In this document: positions 17,941 to 26,597 of the stretch, piece after piece | Layout: every line of letters begins with the position of its first letter | Numbering within the stretch: the first letter of the stretch is position 1 | Notes under the pieces: generated by a model | What the model saw: only the letters and a program-made list of their open reading frames with translations | The model's database searches: none | Told to the model about the DNA's origin: nothing | Assembly: GCA_903884655.1 (NCBI GenBank) | Contig: CAISFO010000079.1 | Location: 62,001 to 126,000, forward strand | DNA from: an uncultured Holophagaceae bacterium | GTDB taxonomy: Bacteria > Acidobacteriota > Holophagae > Holophagales > Holophagaceae | DNA length: 64,000 nt | Direction of reading: 5' to 3' | Made by a program: the position numbers and the translations under genes

Positions 17941-18139
17941 TCGGTCTCTCGCTGGCAGGCAGTCCCTGGACCATGTGGCCCACAGGGCTTCCGCCCGAGG
18001 GTAAGGAGGAAATTCTGGGCGAGGAATCTTGAAAAAAATATCGACAGGGGTTGCCAGGATGCAAACAAATTCGTGCAATGGACGATCCATCCACCAGCAC
18101 GAAAGATAAACGACCTAACCGGTGTTATTGAGGAAGCCC

Positions 18140-19726
18140 ATGAGAATCAGATACAAGCTAAGGATTGGTTTTGGTGTGAGCGCCCTGGTGATCGCTCTGG
18201 TGGGGGGCTTCGGGGTGTATGAAACCCATACGATCTCGACGGCCAGCAACGAGGCCATCAACGTGGGGATGAAACTGGTGGAGCACTCCCAGCGCATGCG
18301 GGCCAACATCAACATGATGCGCCGCTATGAGAAGGACCTGTTCCTGAACCTGGGCGATGGCGAGAGCATCGACAAGTACGAGAAATCCTGGGAGGAGGCC
18401 CGAGCCCACGCCAAGCAGCGCATGGAGCAGATGGGCAAGCTCGTGGACGAGCCCAAGCACAAGGAGACACTGGCGACCATCAACCGCAACCTCGATGCGT
18501 ATGCCATAGGTTTTGCCTCCGTCGTCGCGCGAATCCGATCGAAGGTCATCACCACGCCCGCCGAGGCCAACCGGGCCGTCGCCGAGTTCAAGGCGCCCAC
18601 CCACAAGGCCGAGGCCGACATTGCGGCCTATGCCGCGAAAAATGACGAGGAAACCGCTCGGGGGATGACGGAATTGAACGCCGGGACCCGACGCAGCCAG
18701 ATCCTCCTGGCCATGTTCTCCCTCATCGCCTTTCTGGGCATGGGCGGCTTCGCCCTGATCCTCGTCCACACCATCCGGGGGCCATTGGAGGATATCGAGG
18801 CCCTCGTGGTCGACATGGGCCAGGGCGAAGGCGATCTGAGCAGGCGACTCAGCTATCGGGGGAACGACGAGCTGGGCGCCATCTGCGGGGGCGTGAACCA
18901 GTTCGTGGAGAAACTCAACCACACCATTGCCCAGGTGGCCCAGACCGCTGAGCAGGTGGCCTCCGCCGCCCACGAGCTCAGCGCCACAGCCGAACAGATC
19001 AACCAGACGACCACGGAGCTGAGCAACAGCGCAGAGCGGCAGCGGGTAGCCATGACCCAGTCTTCTTCCGCACTGGAGCAGATGTCCGCGTCCATCCGCC
19101 AGGTTCGCACGGCCGCACAGGAAGCGGAGGGCGTCGCGGAAGGGTCCTTGAACATGACGGCCCAGGGCTCGGCGGCGGCCGAGGAAAGCAACCAGGCCAT
19201 GGATGGCATCAAGGAATCCTCCAGCAAGGTGAACCGAATCACCAGTGTCATTGCCGACATCGCCCGGCAGACCAACCTCTTGTCCCTGAATGCCGCCATC
19301 GAAGCCGCCAAGGCCGGGGCTCAGGGCAAGGGCTTCGCGGTGGTGGCCGAGGAAGTCAGGAAGCTCGCCGAGCGCAGCGGCAACGCCGCAAAGGAAATCT
19401 CCACCCTGATCCAGGAGAGCGGCGAGCGCGTGGAGATGGGGGTCAGCTCCGTGGGCAGCGTGGGGCGCAGCCTCGCCTCCATCGAGACCTCCACCCGGGA
19501 CAACACGGACCGCATTCGCGGGATCTCCCGGGCCATGGAAGAGCAGGCCCACGCCAGCCAGGAGATGGTGGCCGCCGTGGGGACCACGGCCGAGATCACC
19601 GAGCAGAATGCCAGCGCCACGAACCAGCTGGCCTCCACCATCCATGAAGTGGCGCGCACGATTGAAGAGCTCGCCCGGGTCGCCAATCAGCTCAAGGGCC
19701 AGACGGCCAAGTTCAAGCTGGCTTGA
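18140..19726 (+). CDS. Methyl-accepting chemotaxis protein (second of a tandem pair)
   Basis: This chemoreceptor has the same length (528 residues) and domain order as the gene before it. The sensor-helix motif [20 protein letters not shown] and the signalling hairpin are nearly identical, while the rest of the periplasmic domain has diverged. It also ends in KFKLA without a pentapeptide tether. ATG 18140 was chosen for the upstream GAGGA; a GTG six codons earlier is less likely. The 199-base gap before it contains an AT-rich patch at 18030-18075, so it may have its own promoter. Its stop overlaps the convergent GNAT gene by 14 bases. Confidence 0.93.
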   Translation: MRIRYKLRIGFGVSALVIALVGGFGVYETHTISTASNEAINVGMKLVEHSQRMRANINMMRRYEKDLFLNLGDGESIDKYEKSWEEARAHAKQRMEQMGKLVDEPKHKETLATINRNLDAYAIGFASVVARIRSKVITTPAEANRAVAEFKAPTHKAEADIAAYAAKNDEETARGMTELNAGTRRSQILLAMFSLIAFLGMGGFALILVHTIRGPLEDIEALVVDMGQGEGDLSRRLSYRGNDELGAICGGVNQFVEKLNHTIAQVAQTAEQVASAAHELSATAEQINQTTTELSNSAERQRVAMTQSSSALEQMSASIRQVRTAAQEAEGVAEGSLNMTAQGSAAAEESNQAMDGIKESSSKVNRITSVIADIARQTNLLSLNAAIEAAKAGAQGKGFAVVAEEVRKLAERSGNAAKEISTLIQESGERVEMGVSSVGSVGRSLASIETSTRDNTDRIRGISRAMEEQAHASQEMVAAVGTTAEITEQNASATNQLASTIHEVARTIEELARVANQLKGQTAKFKLA

Positions 19727-20267
19727 CCGGCCACTCGCTGGCCAGCAGCCCATAGACCGCGTGGTCCACATGGCGGTCCGCCAGGCGTTCCACCTGCCGC
19801 AGGGTGCCTTCGTGCCGGAAGCCCAGGCGCTGGGGAATGGCGCGGCTGCGGCGGTTGCGGACACCGGCCCGGATCTCGATGCGGTGGAGCTTCAGGGTGC
19901 GGAAGCCATGGCGCACCAGGGCCGTGACGGCGCTGGTCATCAGGCCGTGACCCTCAGCTTCCTGGGCCAGCCAGTAGCCGATGCCGGCGCTGCCGTTGGC
20001 GGCGTCGATCCAGACGAAGCCCGCGATGCCCACCAGCCGGTCCCGCCACCAGAGGCCGAAGGACTGGGCCGTCCCGGCTTTGGCCTGGGCCCGGACGCGA
20101 AGGATGTAGGCCCGGGAGTCCTGGACGCAGCGGTTGGCATCGGGCCAGGGGAGCCAGCGCCGCAGGCGCTCCCGGTTTGTCTCCACCAGGGCGAAGAGCG
20201 CCTGGGCATCACTGAGGTTCAGTGGACGCAGCTCCAGGCCGCGACCAGCCTTCAGAACAGCGGCCAT
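19713..20267 (-). CDS. GNAT acetyltransferase, RimJ/RimL type
   Basis: The 184-residue protein has the GNAT fold with [18 protein letters not shown] at the start. The acetyl-CoA loop region is [20 protein letters not shown], where Q-x2-x-G variation is present as EAEGHG, followed by [24 protein letters not shown]. This matches the RimJ/RimL branch that acetylates N termini of ribosomal proteins or small amines. The substrate is unknown. ATG 20267 (or GTG 20270) overlaps the kdsA stop as GTGATG, so it is translationally coupled to kdsA. Confidence 0.86.
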   Translation of the reverse strand: MAAVLKAGRGLELRPLNLSDAQALFALVETNRERLRRWLPWPDANRCVQDSRAYILRVRAQAKAGTAQSFGLWWRDRLVGIAGFVWIDAANGSAGIGYWLAQEAEGHGLMTSAVTALVRHGFRTLKLHRIEIRAGVRNRRSRAIPQRLGFRHEGTLRQVERLADRHVDHAVYGLLASEWPVKPA

Positions 20268-21097
20268 CACCGCCCCGCAGGATCTTGGAGGGCCGCGGCC
20301 CGGCCCGCGCGCCAGAGCACCAGCAGCTGGTCGAGCAGATCCCCGAAACGGTCGAGGTGCATGGCGTTGGGGCCGTCGCTGTGGGCCTTTTCCGGGCAGT
20401 CATGCACCTCGAAGAAGAACCCGTCCACGCAGGTGGCCGCCGCCCGGGCCAGGGTGGGGATCATCTCCCGGGCACCCCCCGTGGCGTTCCCCAGGGCGCC
20501 GGGCTTCTGCACGCTGTGGGTGGCGTCGAACACCACCGGGCAGCCGGTCTTGCGCAGGTGGGGGAAGCTCTGGAAATCCACCACCAGGTTGCCGTAGCCG
20601 AAGGTGGAACCCCGCTCCGTGACCCACACCGGGCCGTGGCCCGGGACGGACTGCAGCTTCTCCACGCCGTGCTTGAGGTCCCAGGGGGCCAGGAACTGGC
20701 CCTTCTTCAGGTTCACGGTGCGGCCCGTGGCGGCGGCGGCGGCGAGCAGGTCCGTCTGGCGGCAGAGGAAGGCGGGGATCTGCAGCACGTCCACGGCCCG
20801 GGCCGCGGGGGCGCACTGGCTGCTCTCGTGGACATCCGTCAGCACGGGCACGCCATAGCGGCTGCGCACCTCCGCGAGGATATCGAGGCCCTCTTCCATG
20901 CCGGGGCCGCGGTGGCTGCCGCCACTGGTGCGGTTGGCCTTGTCGAAGCTGGACTTGTAGAGGAACGGAATGCCCCGGTCCTCGGCCAGGTCCCGCAGGC
21001 TCCCGGCCATGAGGTGGGCGTGCTCCCGGCTTTCGATGACGCAGGGCCCCGCGATCAGGAAGAAGCTCTGGTCGGTGAAGGGTCGGGCGAAGTCCAT
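20267..21097 (-). CDS. kdsA: 3-deoxy-8-phosphooctulonate (KDO-8-P) synthase
   Basis: The 276-residue enzyme condenses phosphoenolpyruvate with arabinose 5-phosphate to KDO 8-phosphate for the lipopolysaccharide inner core. Recognised motifs are FFLIAGPCVIES, LYKSSFDKANR (written FLYKSSFDKANRTS here), VLTDVHESSQC, QIPAFLCRQTDLL, NLKKGQFL and VVFDATHSVQ. A Cys in GPCVIES is consistent with the metal-dependent class. ATG 21097 was chosen because GGAAGAGG precedes it; an in-frame start 54 bases earlier has no site. It is divergent from the Lrp-type gene and coupled to the GNAT gene. Confidence 0.95.
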   Translation of the reverse strand: MDFARPFTDQSFFLIAGPCVIESREHAHLMAGSLRDLAEDRGIPFLYKSSFDKANRTSGGSHRGPGMEEGLDILAEVRSRYGVPVLTDVHESSQCAPAARAVDVLQIPAFLCRQTDLLAAAAATGRTVNLKKGQFLAPWDLKHGVEKLQSVPGHGPVWVTERGSTFGYGNLVVDFQSFPHLRKTGCPVVFDATHSVQKPGALGNATGGAREMIPTLARAAATCVDGFFFEVHDCPEKAHSDGPNAMHLDRFGDLLDQLLVLWRAGRAAALQDPAGR

Positions 21098-21220
21098 GGC
21101 TACCTCTTCCTTGAGTTTAACTCCGGATGTACCTTGTTGACGTGTTGTCATCCACCTTATTCAAACCGCTGTCATAATGTGCACCAGACACCCACCACCT
21201 ATTCATGTCCGGAGCCACCC
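21098..21220. promoter_or_regulatory. Divergent promoter region kdsA / Lrp-type regulator
   Basis: This AT-richer 123-base region contains a small dyad TGAC-gtgtt-GTCA (21138-21150) and a CATAAT -10-like box (21173-21178) facing the regulator gene. Autoregulation by the adjacent Lrp-type protein is a natural guess but is not shown. Confidence 0.35.
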
Positions 21221-21724
21221 ATGGCGAAGCTTCTGATGGAAGATGACCTTAACCGACGCCTGGTGGCGCTGCTCCAGCTGGAAGGGCGGATGAGCCACGC
21301 GGAGCTGGCCGAGCGCCTTAGCGTGAGCAGGCCCACCATCATTGACCGCGTGAAGCGCCTGGAGGCGGAAGGCGTGCTGAGCGGCTACTCCGCCCGGGTG
21401 ACGCCGGCCTCCGTCAACAAGCCCACCGTGGCCTTCGTGGCGGTGCGCTACAAGGACAACAACGAGATCATCGAGCAGCGCTTCATCAAGGCCCTGGAAG
21501 AGGAACCGGACATCCTGGAGGCCCACACCATCGCTGGCGAGGACGCCCTGCTGCTGAAGATCGTGGCGGACACGCCCGGGGGCATCGCCGAGCGCCTGCG
21601 CCGCATCCGGGCCCTGGGGCCCATGGTCACCACGCGCACCACCATGGTGCTGGAAACCTTCTGGGAGAAGTCGGGCCCCAGCCCGTTCCCGGTCGATCGC
21701 GAGGGCAAGAAGGTCAAGAAGTGA
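21221..21724 (+). CDS. Lrp/AsnC-family transcriptional regulator
   Basis: The 167-residue protein has an N-terminal helix-turn-helix (LNRRLVALLQLEGRMSHAELAERLSVSRPTI, residues about 9-45). A RAM/ACT-like ligand domain follows, with FVAVRYKDNNEIIEQRFIKAL, ILEAHTIAGEDALLLKIV and TTRTTMVLETFWEKS. Such regulators usually sense amino acids. A Lys-rich tail (REGKKVKK) extends the usual length slightly. ATG 21221 has GGAG six bases upstream. The monooxygenase gene follows with a 4-base overlap (GTGA), which suggests co-expression. Confidence 0.92.
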   Translation: MAKLLMEDDLNRRLVALLQLEGRMSHAELAERLSVSRPTIIDRVKRLEAEGVLSGYSARVTPASVNKPTVAFVAVRYKDNNEIIEQRFIKALEEEPDILEAHTIAGEDALLLKIVADTPGGIAERLRRIRALGPMVTTRTTMVLETFWEKSGPSPFPVDREGKKVKK

Positions 21725-22047
21725 TCGCGACCACGCCGGAGCCTCCCTACCTGGCCGTGGTGTTCAGCAACCAGCGCACCAAAGGCGACCAGGGCTACGC
21801 GGCCATGGCCGAGCAGATGATCGAGCTGGCCCAGACCCAGCCGGGCTTCCTGGGGGTGGAAAGCGTCCGGGACCCGGAGGGCTTCGGCATCACCGTGTCC
21901 TACTGGAAGGACGAAAGCGCCATCGCCGACTGGAAGGCCAATGCCGAACACACGGTGGCCCAGCGCCTGGGCTGGGAAAAGTGGTACGCCGCCTTCCGCC
22001 TGCGGCTCTGCCGTGTGGAGCGCGAGTACGGGATGGATAGCCGCTGA
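21721..22047 (+). CDS. Antibiotic-biosynthesis-monooxygenase (ABM) fold protein
   Basis: This 108-residue dimeric alpha-beta barrel protein has the ABM pattern: YLAVVFSNQRT, a helix with AMAEQMIELAQTQPGFLGVESV, GFGITVSYWKDESAIADWKANAEH and a final strand. Relatives act as cofactor-independent monooxygenases or haem-degrading enzymes; the exact role is unclear. The GTG start at 21721 overlaps the regulator's stop codon, a classic translational coupling. Confidence 0.85.
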   Translation: MIATTPEPPYLAVVFSNQRTKGDQGYAAMAEQMIELAQTQPGFLGVESVRDPEGFGITVSYWKDESAIADWKANAEHTVAQRLGWEKWYAAFRLRLCRVEREYGMDSR

Positions 22048-22113
22048 TCCTGGCCTGATTTGGCCTGTCTTCCCCGCGGTGTCGGGGGTGTGGGGCTCGA
22101 CCCGCGGCGACCC

Positions 22114-22344
22114 TCAAGGCCGAGGCTGGAGCCGATCGAGCGACGCCCGCTTGAAGTCGTCTCCGCAGGTCAGCACGAAGGTGCCGTGGATGCCCCCGTG
22201 GGTGACGAAGGGCACCAGCAGAGAGGCGGGAAACTGGAGGACCTCACCCTGGATGCTCCGGGCCACCACGACCTTGACTGTGCCGCGGTAGTAGTCCAGG
22301 TAGTCTTCCGGCGTGATGCTGAGGTGGAATTCGTAGTGCCGCAT
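22114..22344 (-). CDS. DUF2835 family small protein
   Basis: The 76-residue protein matches the DUF2835 pattern (YEFHLSITPEDYLDYYRGTV, LQFPASLLVPFVTHGGIHGTF). Family members are short, soluble and uncharacterised. ATG 22344 begins the conserved region; an in-frame ATG at 22383 would add 13 poorly conserved residues. It lies downstream of the LIM/DA1-type gene on the same strand with a 66-base gap. Confidence 0.82.
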   Translation of the reverse strand: MRHYEFHLSITPEDYLDYYRGTVKVVVARSIQGEVLQFPASLLVPFVTHGGIHGTFVLTCGDDFKRASLDRLQPRP

Positions 22345-22410
22345 GGCTCCAGTATCCAATGCCCGGGAGGGTTCGCCCACCATGGTTGCAGGCTTCCGCG
22401 CCGGAGCCGC

Positions 22411-23415
22411 TCAGCGGCGGAGGCGGTCCAGAACCCCCGGGAGTCCCTGCTGCTCCCAGGCCAGCTTCATCCCGCGGAAGCCCTCGCCGTAGATGGGATC
22501 CGGGTTGAGGGCCATCCGGTCCTTCAAGGCCAGCGCCAGGGGCGTGCCCAGCTTCGTCAGCCAGAGATGCTTGACCAGCTCGCAGAAGCCCTCGGCAGGC
22601 GCGCCCCGGATGGCATCGAGCCGCTCCTGGAACAACCAGACATGACCAAATTCGTGGGCCAGCACGCCCTCGAAGTGCTCGCGGGCCAGGCCACCGACGA
22701 TGACAATCTCCTGGATACCCCGCCTGGTTTCCACGCTGCCGCTGGCTTCCACGAAGGTGCGGGTGATGCCCTCGGCCTGGGCCTCGATGGGATTCTGGAA
22801 GTCGCGAATGCGTGTAATGGTCTCCAGGCGCAGGCTCAGGGGCGGAAGCGGCTTCAGCCGCAGTCCCAGGAGGGCCATGGCCTCGGTGCCAAAGGCGCTG
22901 GTGTAAGGGCCCAGTGCGGCCTCGTTCACCTGGAACGACCCGCACGAATCGCACAAGGGCGTCCCGAAGGGGGCGTACAGGCCCTTGGCTTGCTCCGTCG
23001 GGTTCAGCCACCGGAGGCAGCTGGTGCAGGTCATCGGCTGGCGATGGCGTGCGCAGCTCTTCTGGCCGAAGGCGTTCTGGACGAAGGTGCCGACCAGGGC
23101 TTCGTCGCAGACCCAGCACCGGGCCCCGATCGTGGTCCGGTAGTCCCGCTCGCAGACGGGCTTTCCGTCCTGCTGGAAGTAGGATCCCCGGATCACCTCT
23201 CCACAGACGCTGCAGCGCAGCCCAAAGCGCGTCTCGTGGCAGGCGGGATGGTAGCCCTTGCCGCCGCGGGCGACGAACGTCTGGTCCAAGGGGGCGCCAC
23301 AGGCCTCGCAGCGCCAGCAGGCCGGGTGCCAGTCCGAGCCCAGGGCCTGCACGCAGGTGCCCGTGATGACCTGGCCACACCGTCGGCAGCTGGGGCGCTG
23401 CGGTTTCAAACCCAT
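22411..23415 (-). CDS. LIM-type zinc-finger protein with DA1-like metallopeptidase domain
   Basis: Residues 1-150 of this 334-residue protein hold a dense series of zinc ligands. They start with a complete LIM pattern (C-RR-C...W-H-PA-C-WR-C-EA-C...H-PA-C) and continue with further CX2C...CX2D/H fingers. The C-terminal half carries the zinc-peptidase motif HEFGH (residues 254-258) in the context LAHEFGHVWL, then AEGFCELVKHLWL. This arrangement matches plant DA1-family ubiquitin-activated peptidases (AHExxHxWL...EG.C). LIM domains usually mediate protein binding in eukaryotes. No signal peptide is seen, so the protein is cytosolic. ATG 23415 has GGGAG six bases upstream. The substrate is unknown. 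Confidence 0.85.
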   Translation of the reverse strand: MGLKPQRPSCRRCGQVITGTCVQALGSDWHPACWRCEACGAPLDQTFVARGGKGYHPACHETRFGLRCSVCGEVIRGSYFQQDGKPVCERDYRTTIGARCWVCDEALVGTFVQNAFGQKSCARHRQPMTCTSCLRWLNPTEQAKGLYAPFGTPLCDSCGSFQVNEAALGPYTSAFGTEAMALLGLRLKPLPPLSLRLETITRIRDFQNPIEAQAEGITRTFVEASGSVETRRGIQEIVIVGGLAREHFEGVLAHEFGHVWLFQERLDAIRGAPAEGFCELVKHLWLTKLGTPLALALKDRMALNPDPIYGEGFRGMKLAWEQQGLPGVLDRLRR

Positions 23416-23457
23416 GGCGGACTCCCTTCCTCCTTGCATCTCAGCCGGCGGGCGCAT

Positions 23458-24657
23458 TCAACCTGTCGAACGGAACAGTCGCCACGCCATCCCTCCCAGC
23501 ACCAGCAGCGCCAGCCCGGCGATCCAGGGCATCCAGGGCCGGGCGCGCTGGTCGGCGCCTTGGCGGTGGGGGATTCCCTGGTCGTCCGGCTCGCTCGCGC
23601 CCAGGGTGAGGGGCCGGGCGGCCCGCAGGGTCCGGAGGGCGGGCAGGGCCCCCAGGCTGCCGGGGGCGGGTTTCGAGGCGCCACCCAGGTGCAGGGCATA
23701 GGCCTGTCCGGCTTCCGCCGGGAAGATCAGGGTCTGGCGTCGCACGAGGACGCGCACCTGCAGCGGGGTGGCCCCGTCGGGCAGGGTGAAGGTCAAGGTT
23801 CTGGTCTGGACCGGCGCCAGCGCCAGGCGGCTGGACCTGGTCTCCAGGGCGGGCAGGTTCCACACCAGATCACGGCAGGACCAGTCCTGCTCCGTGTCTG
23901 TGCCCTCGCCGAAGCGGATCTCCGGGCGCAGGGGCGCTACCGGCGGCGCCAGCAGCAGATCCAGACCCACCACGCGCTGGGACTCGGGCAGGGTCACCCG
24001 CCAGGTGCGGGGCCGGCCTGGTTCCGGTGTCAGCGCGCCCTCCAGCGCGAGTTCGGTTTCCAGGGCCTCGGGCCGGGTTTCCGCTCGGACCGTCACCCCG
24101 CGGATGCGCGGAGCCTCGCCCTGGGAGGCCACCAGTGTCAGCCGGTAGCGCTCTCCGTCCCAGGGCAGGTCGAGGTGGCGACGGGTGCCCGACGGGGCCA
24201 GATCGTAGAGATGCAGCGGTGCCGCCGGATCGAAGGCGATGAAGCCGCCGCCTTCCCGCTGGCGCTCGGCCTGCACCTGGACCACCCAGGGGGCGCGGCC
24301 GTCGAGATCCAGGTCCAGCTTCAGGCGCTCCCGTTCGCCCACCCGCCAGCCCTCCGGCAGCTTCAGGGTGAACTCCGCGGTGGGTCGACCCTCCTCGTCC
24401 TTCCCGGTGAGCAGGTTCTCCAGGGGCAGGAGACGGGACTCCCACAAGCCTTCGCGGGCTTCGAGGAAGGGGAGGCTCCGGCCCACGATGTCACCGATCC
24501 AGGCGCCCTCCACCTGGCGCTGGGCCTCGGCGTCCAGGGGCAGGCGCGCCCAGCCGCCGGCACTCGCGGGCGAGAGGGGGCGCCGGTGCAGGGCGGTCCG
24601 GTCTTCGGAGGTGCAGGCCAGCCCGAGCAGAACCATGACCAGGGCCGCGCGCTTCAT
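23458..24657 (-). CDS. DUF3999-family lipoprotein/membrane protein
   Basis: The 399-residue protein begins with a lipoprotein-like signal (VLLGLAC, Cys15). Beta-sandwich-type repeats follow with RHLDLPWDGERYRLTL and RVVGLDLLLAPP, and a single C-terminal membrane helix (WMPWIAGLALLVLGGMAW) precedes a short basic tail. This matches DUF3999, an envelope family of unknown function nearly always next to DUF2339. The ATGA overlap with the DUF2339 gene and shared strand support a two-component envelope complex (inference). Confidence 0.85.
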   Translation of the reverse strand: MKRAALVMVLLGLACTSEDRTALHRRPLSPASAGGWARLPLDAEAQRQVEGAWIGDIVGRSLPFLEAREGLWESRLLPLENLLTGKDEEGRPTAEFTLKLPEGWRVGERERLKLDLDLDGRAPWVVQVQAERQREGGGFIAFDPAAPLHLYDLAPSGTRRHLDLPWDGERYRLTLVASQGEAPRIRGVTVRAETRPEALETELALEGALTPEPGRPRTWRVTLPESQRVVGLDLLLAPPVAPLRPEIRFGEGTDTEQDWSCRDLVWNLPALETRSSRLALAPVQTRTLTFTLPDGATPLQVRVLVRRQTLIFPAEAGQAYALHLGGASKPAPGSLGALPALRTLRAARPLTLGASEPDDQGIPHRQGADQRARPWMPWIAGLALLVLGGMAWRLFRSTG

Positions 24658-26408
24658 GACAGGGCTCCGGCCTTCCTGCGGTTCGCGAGGATGGCGGCGG
24701 CCATGCCGATGCCGCCCACGCCGAGGAAGGCGAGGGCCCGCAGGGGGGTGTCTGCTCGATCCAGATCCGAGGCGATGAGCTTGAGGCTGGCCAGCCCCAT
24801 CCAGGCATAGCCCGCGATCATGAACGCACGCCGGGCCTCAGCCTGCTGGCCCAGTCCGCGCATCCACTGCCAGGCGCCAGAGAGGGCCCACACCAGAGTC
24901 ATGGCGACCGAGGCGGCCCGGGAGAGGCCCCAGCCAGGGCGGCCCCCCCCCTGGAGGTACTGCACCAGACGGGCCGCTTCCCAGGCGAGGGGCAGGTTGG
25001 CCGTCACCTCCAGGGCGAGGAAGGAGAGGATGCCGAGTGGGCCACTGCGGCGGGTCAACAACCACCAGGCGGCGGAAGCCAGAGCCCCTTCCGCGAAGGC
25101 CGAGTTGAGGAACAGGGTCGGGTGGGTGTCGTGGGTAATGTAGCCGTCCAGTCCGTGGAAGGCCCAGCGAAGGGTGGTCAGCAGGGCCAGGGCGGCGGCC
25201 AGCCAGCGCAGGGCGGTGGCCTCCTGCGCGAAGGAGCCCTCCGCTGCCTTCAGGGAGGCCCAGGCGAGGCCCAGGGCGAAGGCCCCCCAGAGGGGCCCGA
25301 CCCAGTGCCAGGCGAGGCTCACGGGCACCGCCAGGGCCAGATGGCCGACGGCCAGGGTCAGCAGGCCCCAGTCGGCGCGGCGGTCACCCAGGCGCTGCCG
25401 CAGTGGTTGCACCAGGGCCAGGTTCAGGGCGGCCACGGCGATGACGGGCAGGGCGAAGGTCTCTGGGGCGAGGCCGAGCTGCTTCCAGACCAGCCAGCCG
25501 TAGGAGGTGCCAAGGACCGAAGCCACCAGCCAGAGCACCGTGGGGGTCCCGGGGATCTCTTCCGTGCCCGGCAGCCAGGCCCAGAGGCCCGCGAGCAGCA
25601 GGTGCAGGATGAGCAGCAGGCCGAGGGTGGTCGCGTCCGCCTTGCCGACTCCGGCGCAGGCTGGCAGGAGCAGCAGCCACACGCCCAGAAGGGCGGTCCA
25701 GCGCGCCCCGTGCCAGGTGCCGCCCGTGCCGGCCAGGTAGGGCACGGCGAGGGTGGCGGCCATCAGCACGGCGAGGTACACCGCCAGGGCCACTTCGTGG
25801 TGGCCACCCTGGCTGAAGACCAGCGGTGCGGCCAGGCCCGAGGCCAGGGCCACGGTGAGGGCGCCGCCACTGCGGACCCGGGCGGCCAGGGCACCTGCCA
25901 ACAGGGTGACGAGCGCCGTGGCCGCCAGCCCCAGGGGCGCGGCGTAGAAGTGGTATTCCATGGCCCCGGCGCGAAAGGTGAACTGCAGGGTGCCAAGGCC
26001 TGCCAGCAGCAGGGACACCCCAAGGCGGCGGTTGTCACCCAGGAGCAGCTTCGCGGCGAAGGCCGAGATGGCACCGCCCACCAGCAGGCCCAGGACGAAG
26101 CGCAGCTCCGCCCCCACCCAGCCCTGCTGGATGGCCCAGTGGAAGAAGAAGATGGCGCCGAACAGGAAGATCGCGGCGCCGATTCCCGCGATCCACACCA
26201 CTGGTGAAACCTCCCGGTGGGGCTTGGGAGGATGGATGACGGGGCGAGGTTGGGGCGGGGCTGACGTCGGGGCCAGCGTTTGGGGTCTCGCCTCGGGGGC
26301 CGTGGTCTGCTGGCGCTGAAGGAGCCAGGCCACCTGGGCCTCCAGCTGGGCGACCCGCGCAGCGAGGTCCTGCGCGCCGGGGGGATCCTGCGGGGCCTGG
26401 GGTTCCAT
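24654..26408 (-). CDS. DUF2339-family polytopic membrane protein
   Basis: This 584-residue protein has a short N-terminal coiled coil (LAARVAQLEAQVAWLLQRQ) and a proline-rich linker. About 16 to 18 hydrophobic helices follow, beginning with WIAGIGAAIFLFGAIFFFHW and GLLVGGAISAFAAKLL, the DUF2339 hallmark. Function is unknown; some relatives are implicated in envelope homeostasis. ATG 26408 has GGAG six bases upstream. A perfect 7-base-arm palindrome lies just 5' of it. Codon 1 sits 190 bases downstream of the diguanylate cyclase stop. Confidence 0.88.
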   Translation of the reverse strand: MEPQAPQDPPGAQDLAARVAQLEAQVAWLLQRQQTTAPEARPQTLAPTSAPPQPRPVIHPPKPHREVSPVVWIAGIGAAIFLFGAIFFFHWAIQQGWVGAELRFVLGLLVGGAISAFAAKLLLGDNRRLGVSLLLAGLGTLQFTFRAGAMEYHFYAAPLGLAATALVTLLAGALAARVRSGGALTVALASGLAAPLVFSQGGHHEVALAVYLAVLMAATLAVPYLAGTGGTWHGARWTALLGVWLLLLPACAGVGKADATTLGLLLILHLLLAGLWAWLPGTEEIPGTPTVLWLVASVLGTSYGWLVWKQLGLAPETFALPVIAVAALNLALVQPLRQRLGDRRADWGLLTLAVGHLALAVPVSLAWHWVGPLWGAFALGLAWASLKAAEGSFAQEATALRWLAAALALLTTLRWAFHGLDGYITHDTHPTLFLNSAFAEGALASAAWWLLTRRSGPLGILSFLALEVTANLPLAWEAARLVQYLQGGGRPGWGLSRAASVAMTLVWALSGAWQWMRGLGQQAEARRAFMIAGYAWMGLASLKLIASDLDRADTPLRALAFLGVGGIGMAAAILANRRKAGALS

Positions 26409-26414
26409 GGCAAC

Positions 26415-26434
26415 TCCATACGGATGCGTATGGA
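26415..26434. promoter_or_regulatory. Palindrome upstream of the DUF2339/DUF3999 genes
   Basis: TCCATAC-ggatgc-GTATGGA has perfect 7-base arms with a 6-base centre and overlaps the ribosome-binding region of the DUF2339 gene. It could be an operator or an RNA hairpin controlling translation. Confidence 0.4.
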
Positions 26435-26469
26435 ATCATCGAGCATGGACCTGGGACTGTCAAGAGCTG

Positions 26470-26581
26470 GCTGGTCGCGGAAGACGCAGAAGTTCACAGA
26501 AGGCGCAGAAGCAGGGCTTCTAGACCCAAGATGGTCCCCTGCCGTGGTTTCCGCGGGACTTCCGCGCCATCCGCGACCAGC
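26470..26581. repeat. Inverted-repeat element, copy A (112 bases)
   Basis: The termini are GCTGGTCGCGGA (26470-26481) and its exact complement TCCGCGACCAGC (26570-26581). Outside them lie CAAGAG (26461-26466) and CTCTTG (26581-26586). The left arm continues AAGACGCAGAAG... and the right arm is its imperfect complement, so the whole can fold into a long hairpin. It lies between two co-directional genes and is related to copy B at 31342-31566. Confidence 0.65.
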
Positions 26582-26597
26582 TCTTGTTCAGGCTGCC

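Noticed and set aside
17941-18139. A cyclic di-GMP (GEMM) riboswitch before the second chemoreceptor
   Set aside because: The region has short GC stems but lacks the conserved GGxAAA and GACGCAAAGCC-type core, so I see no riboswitch.
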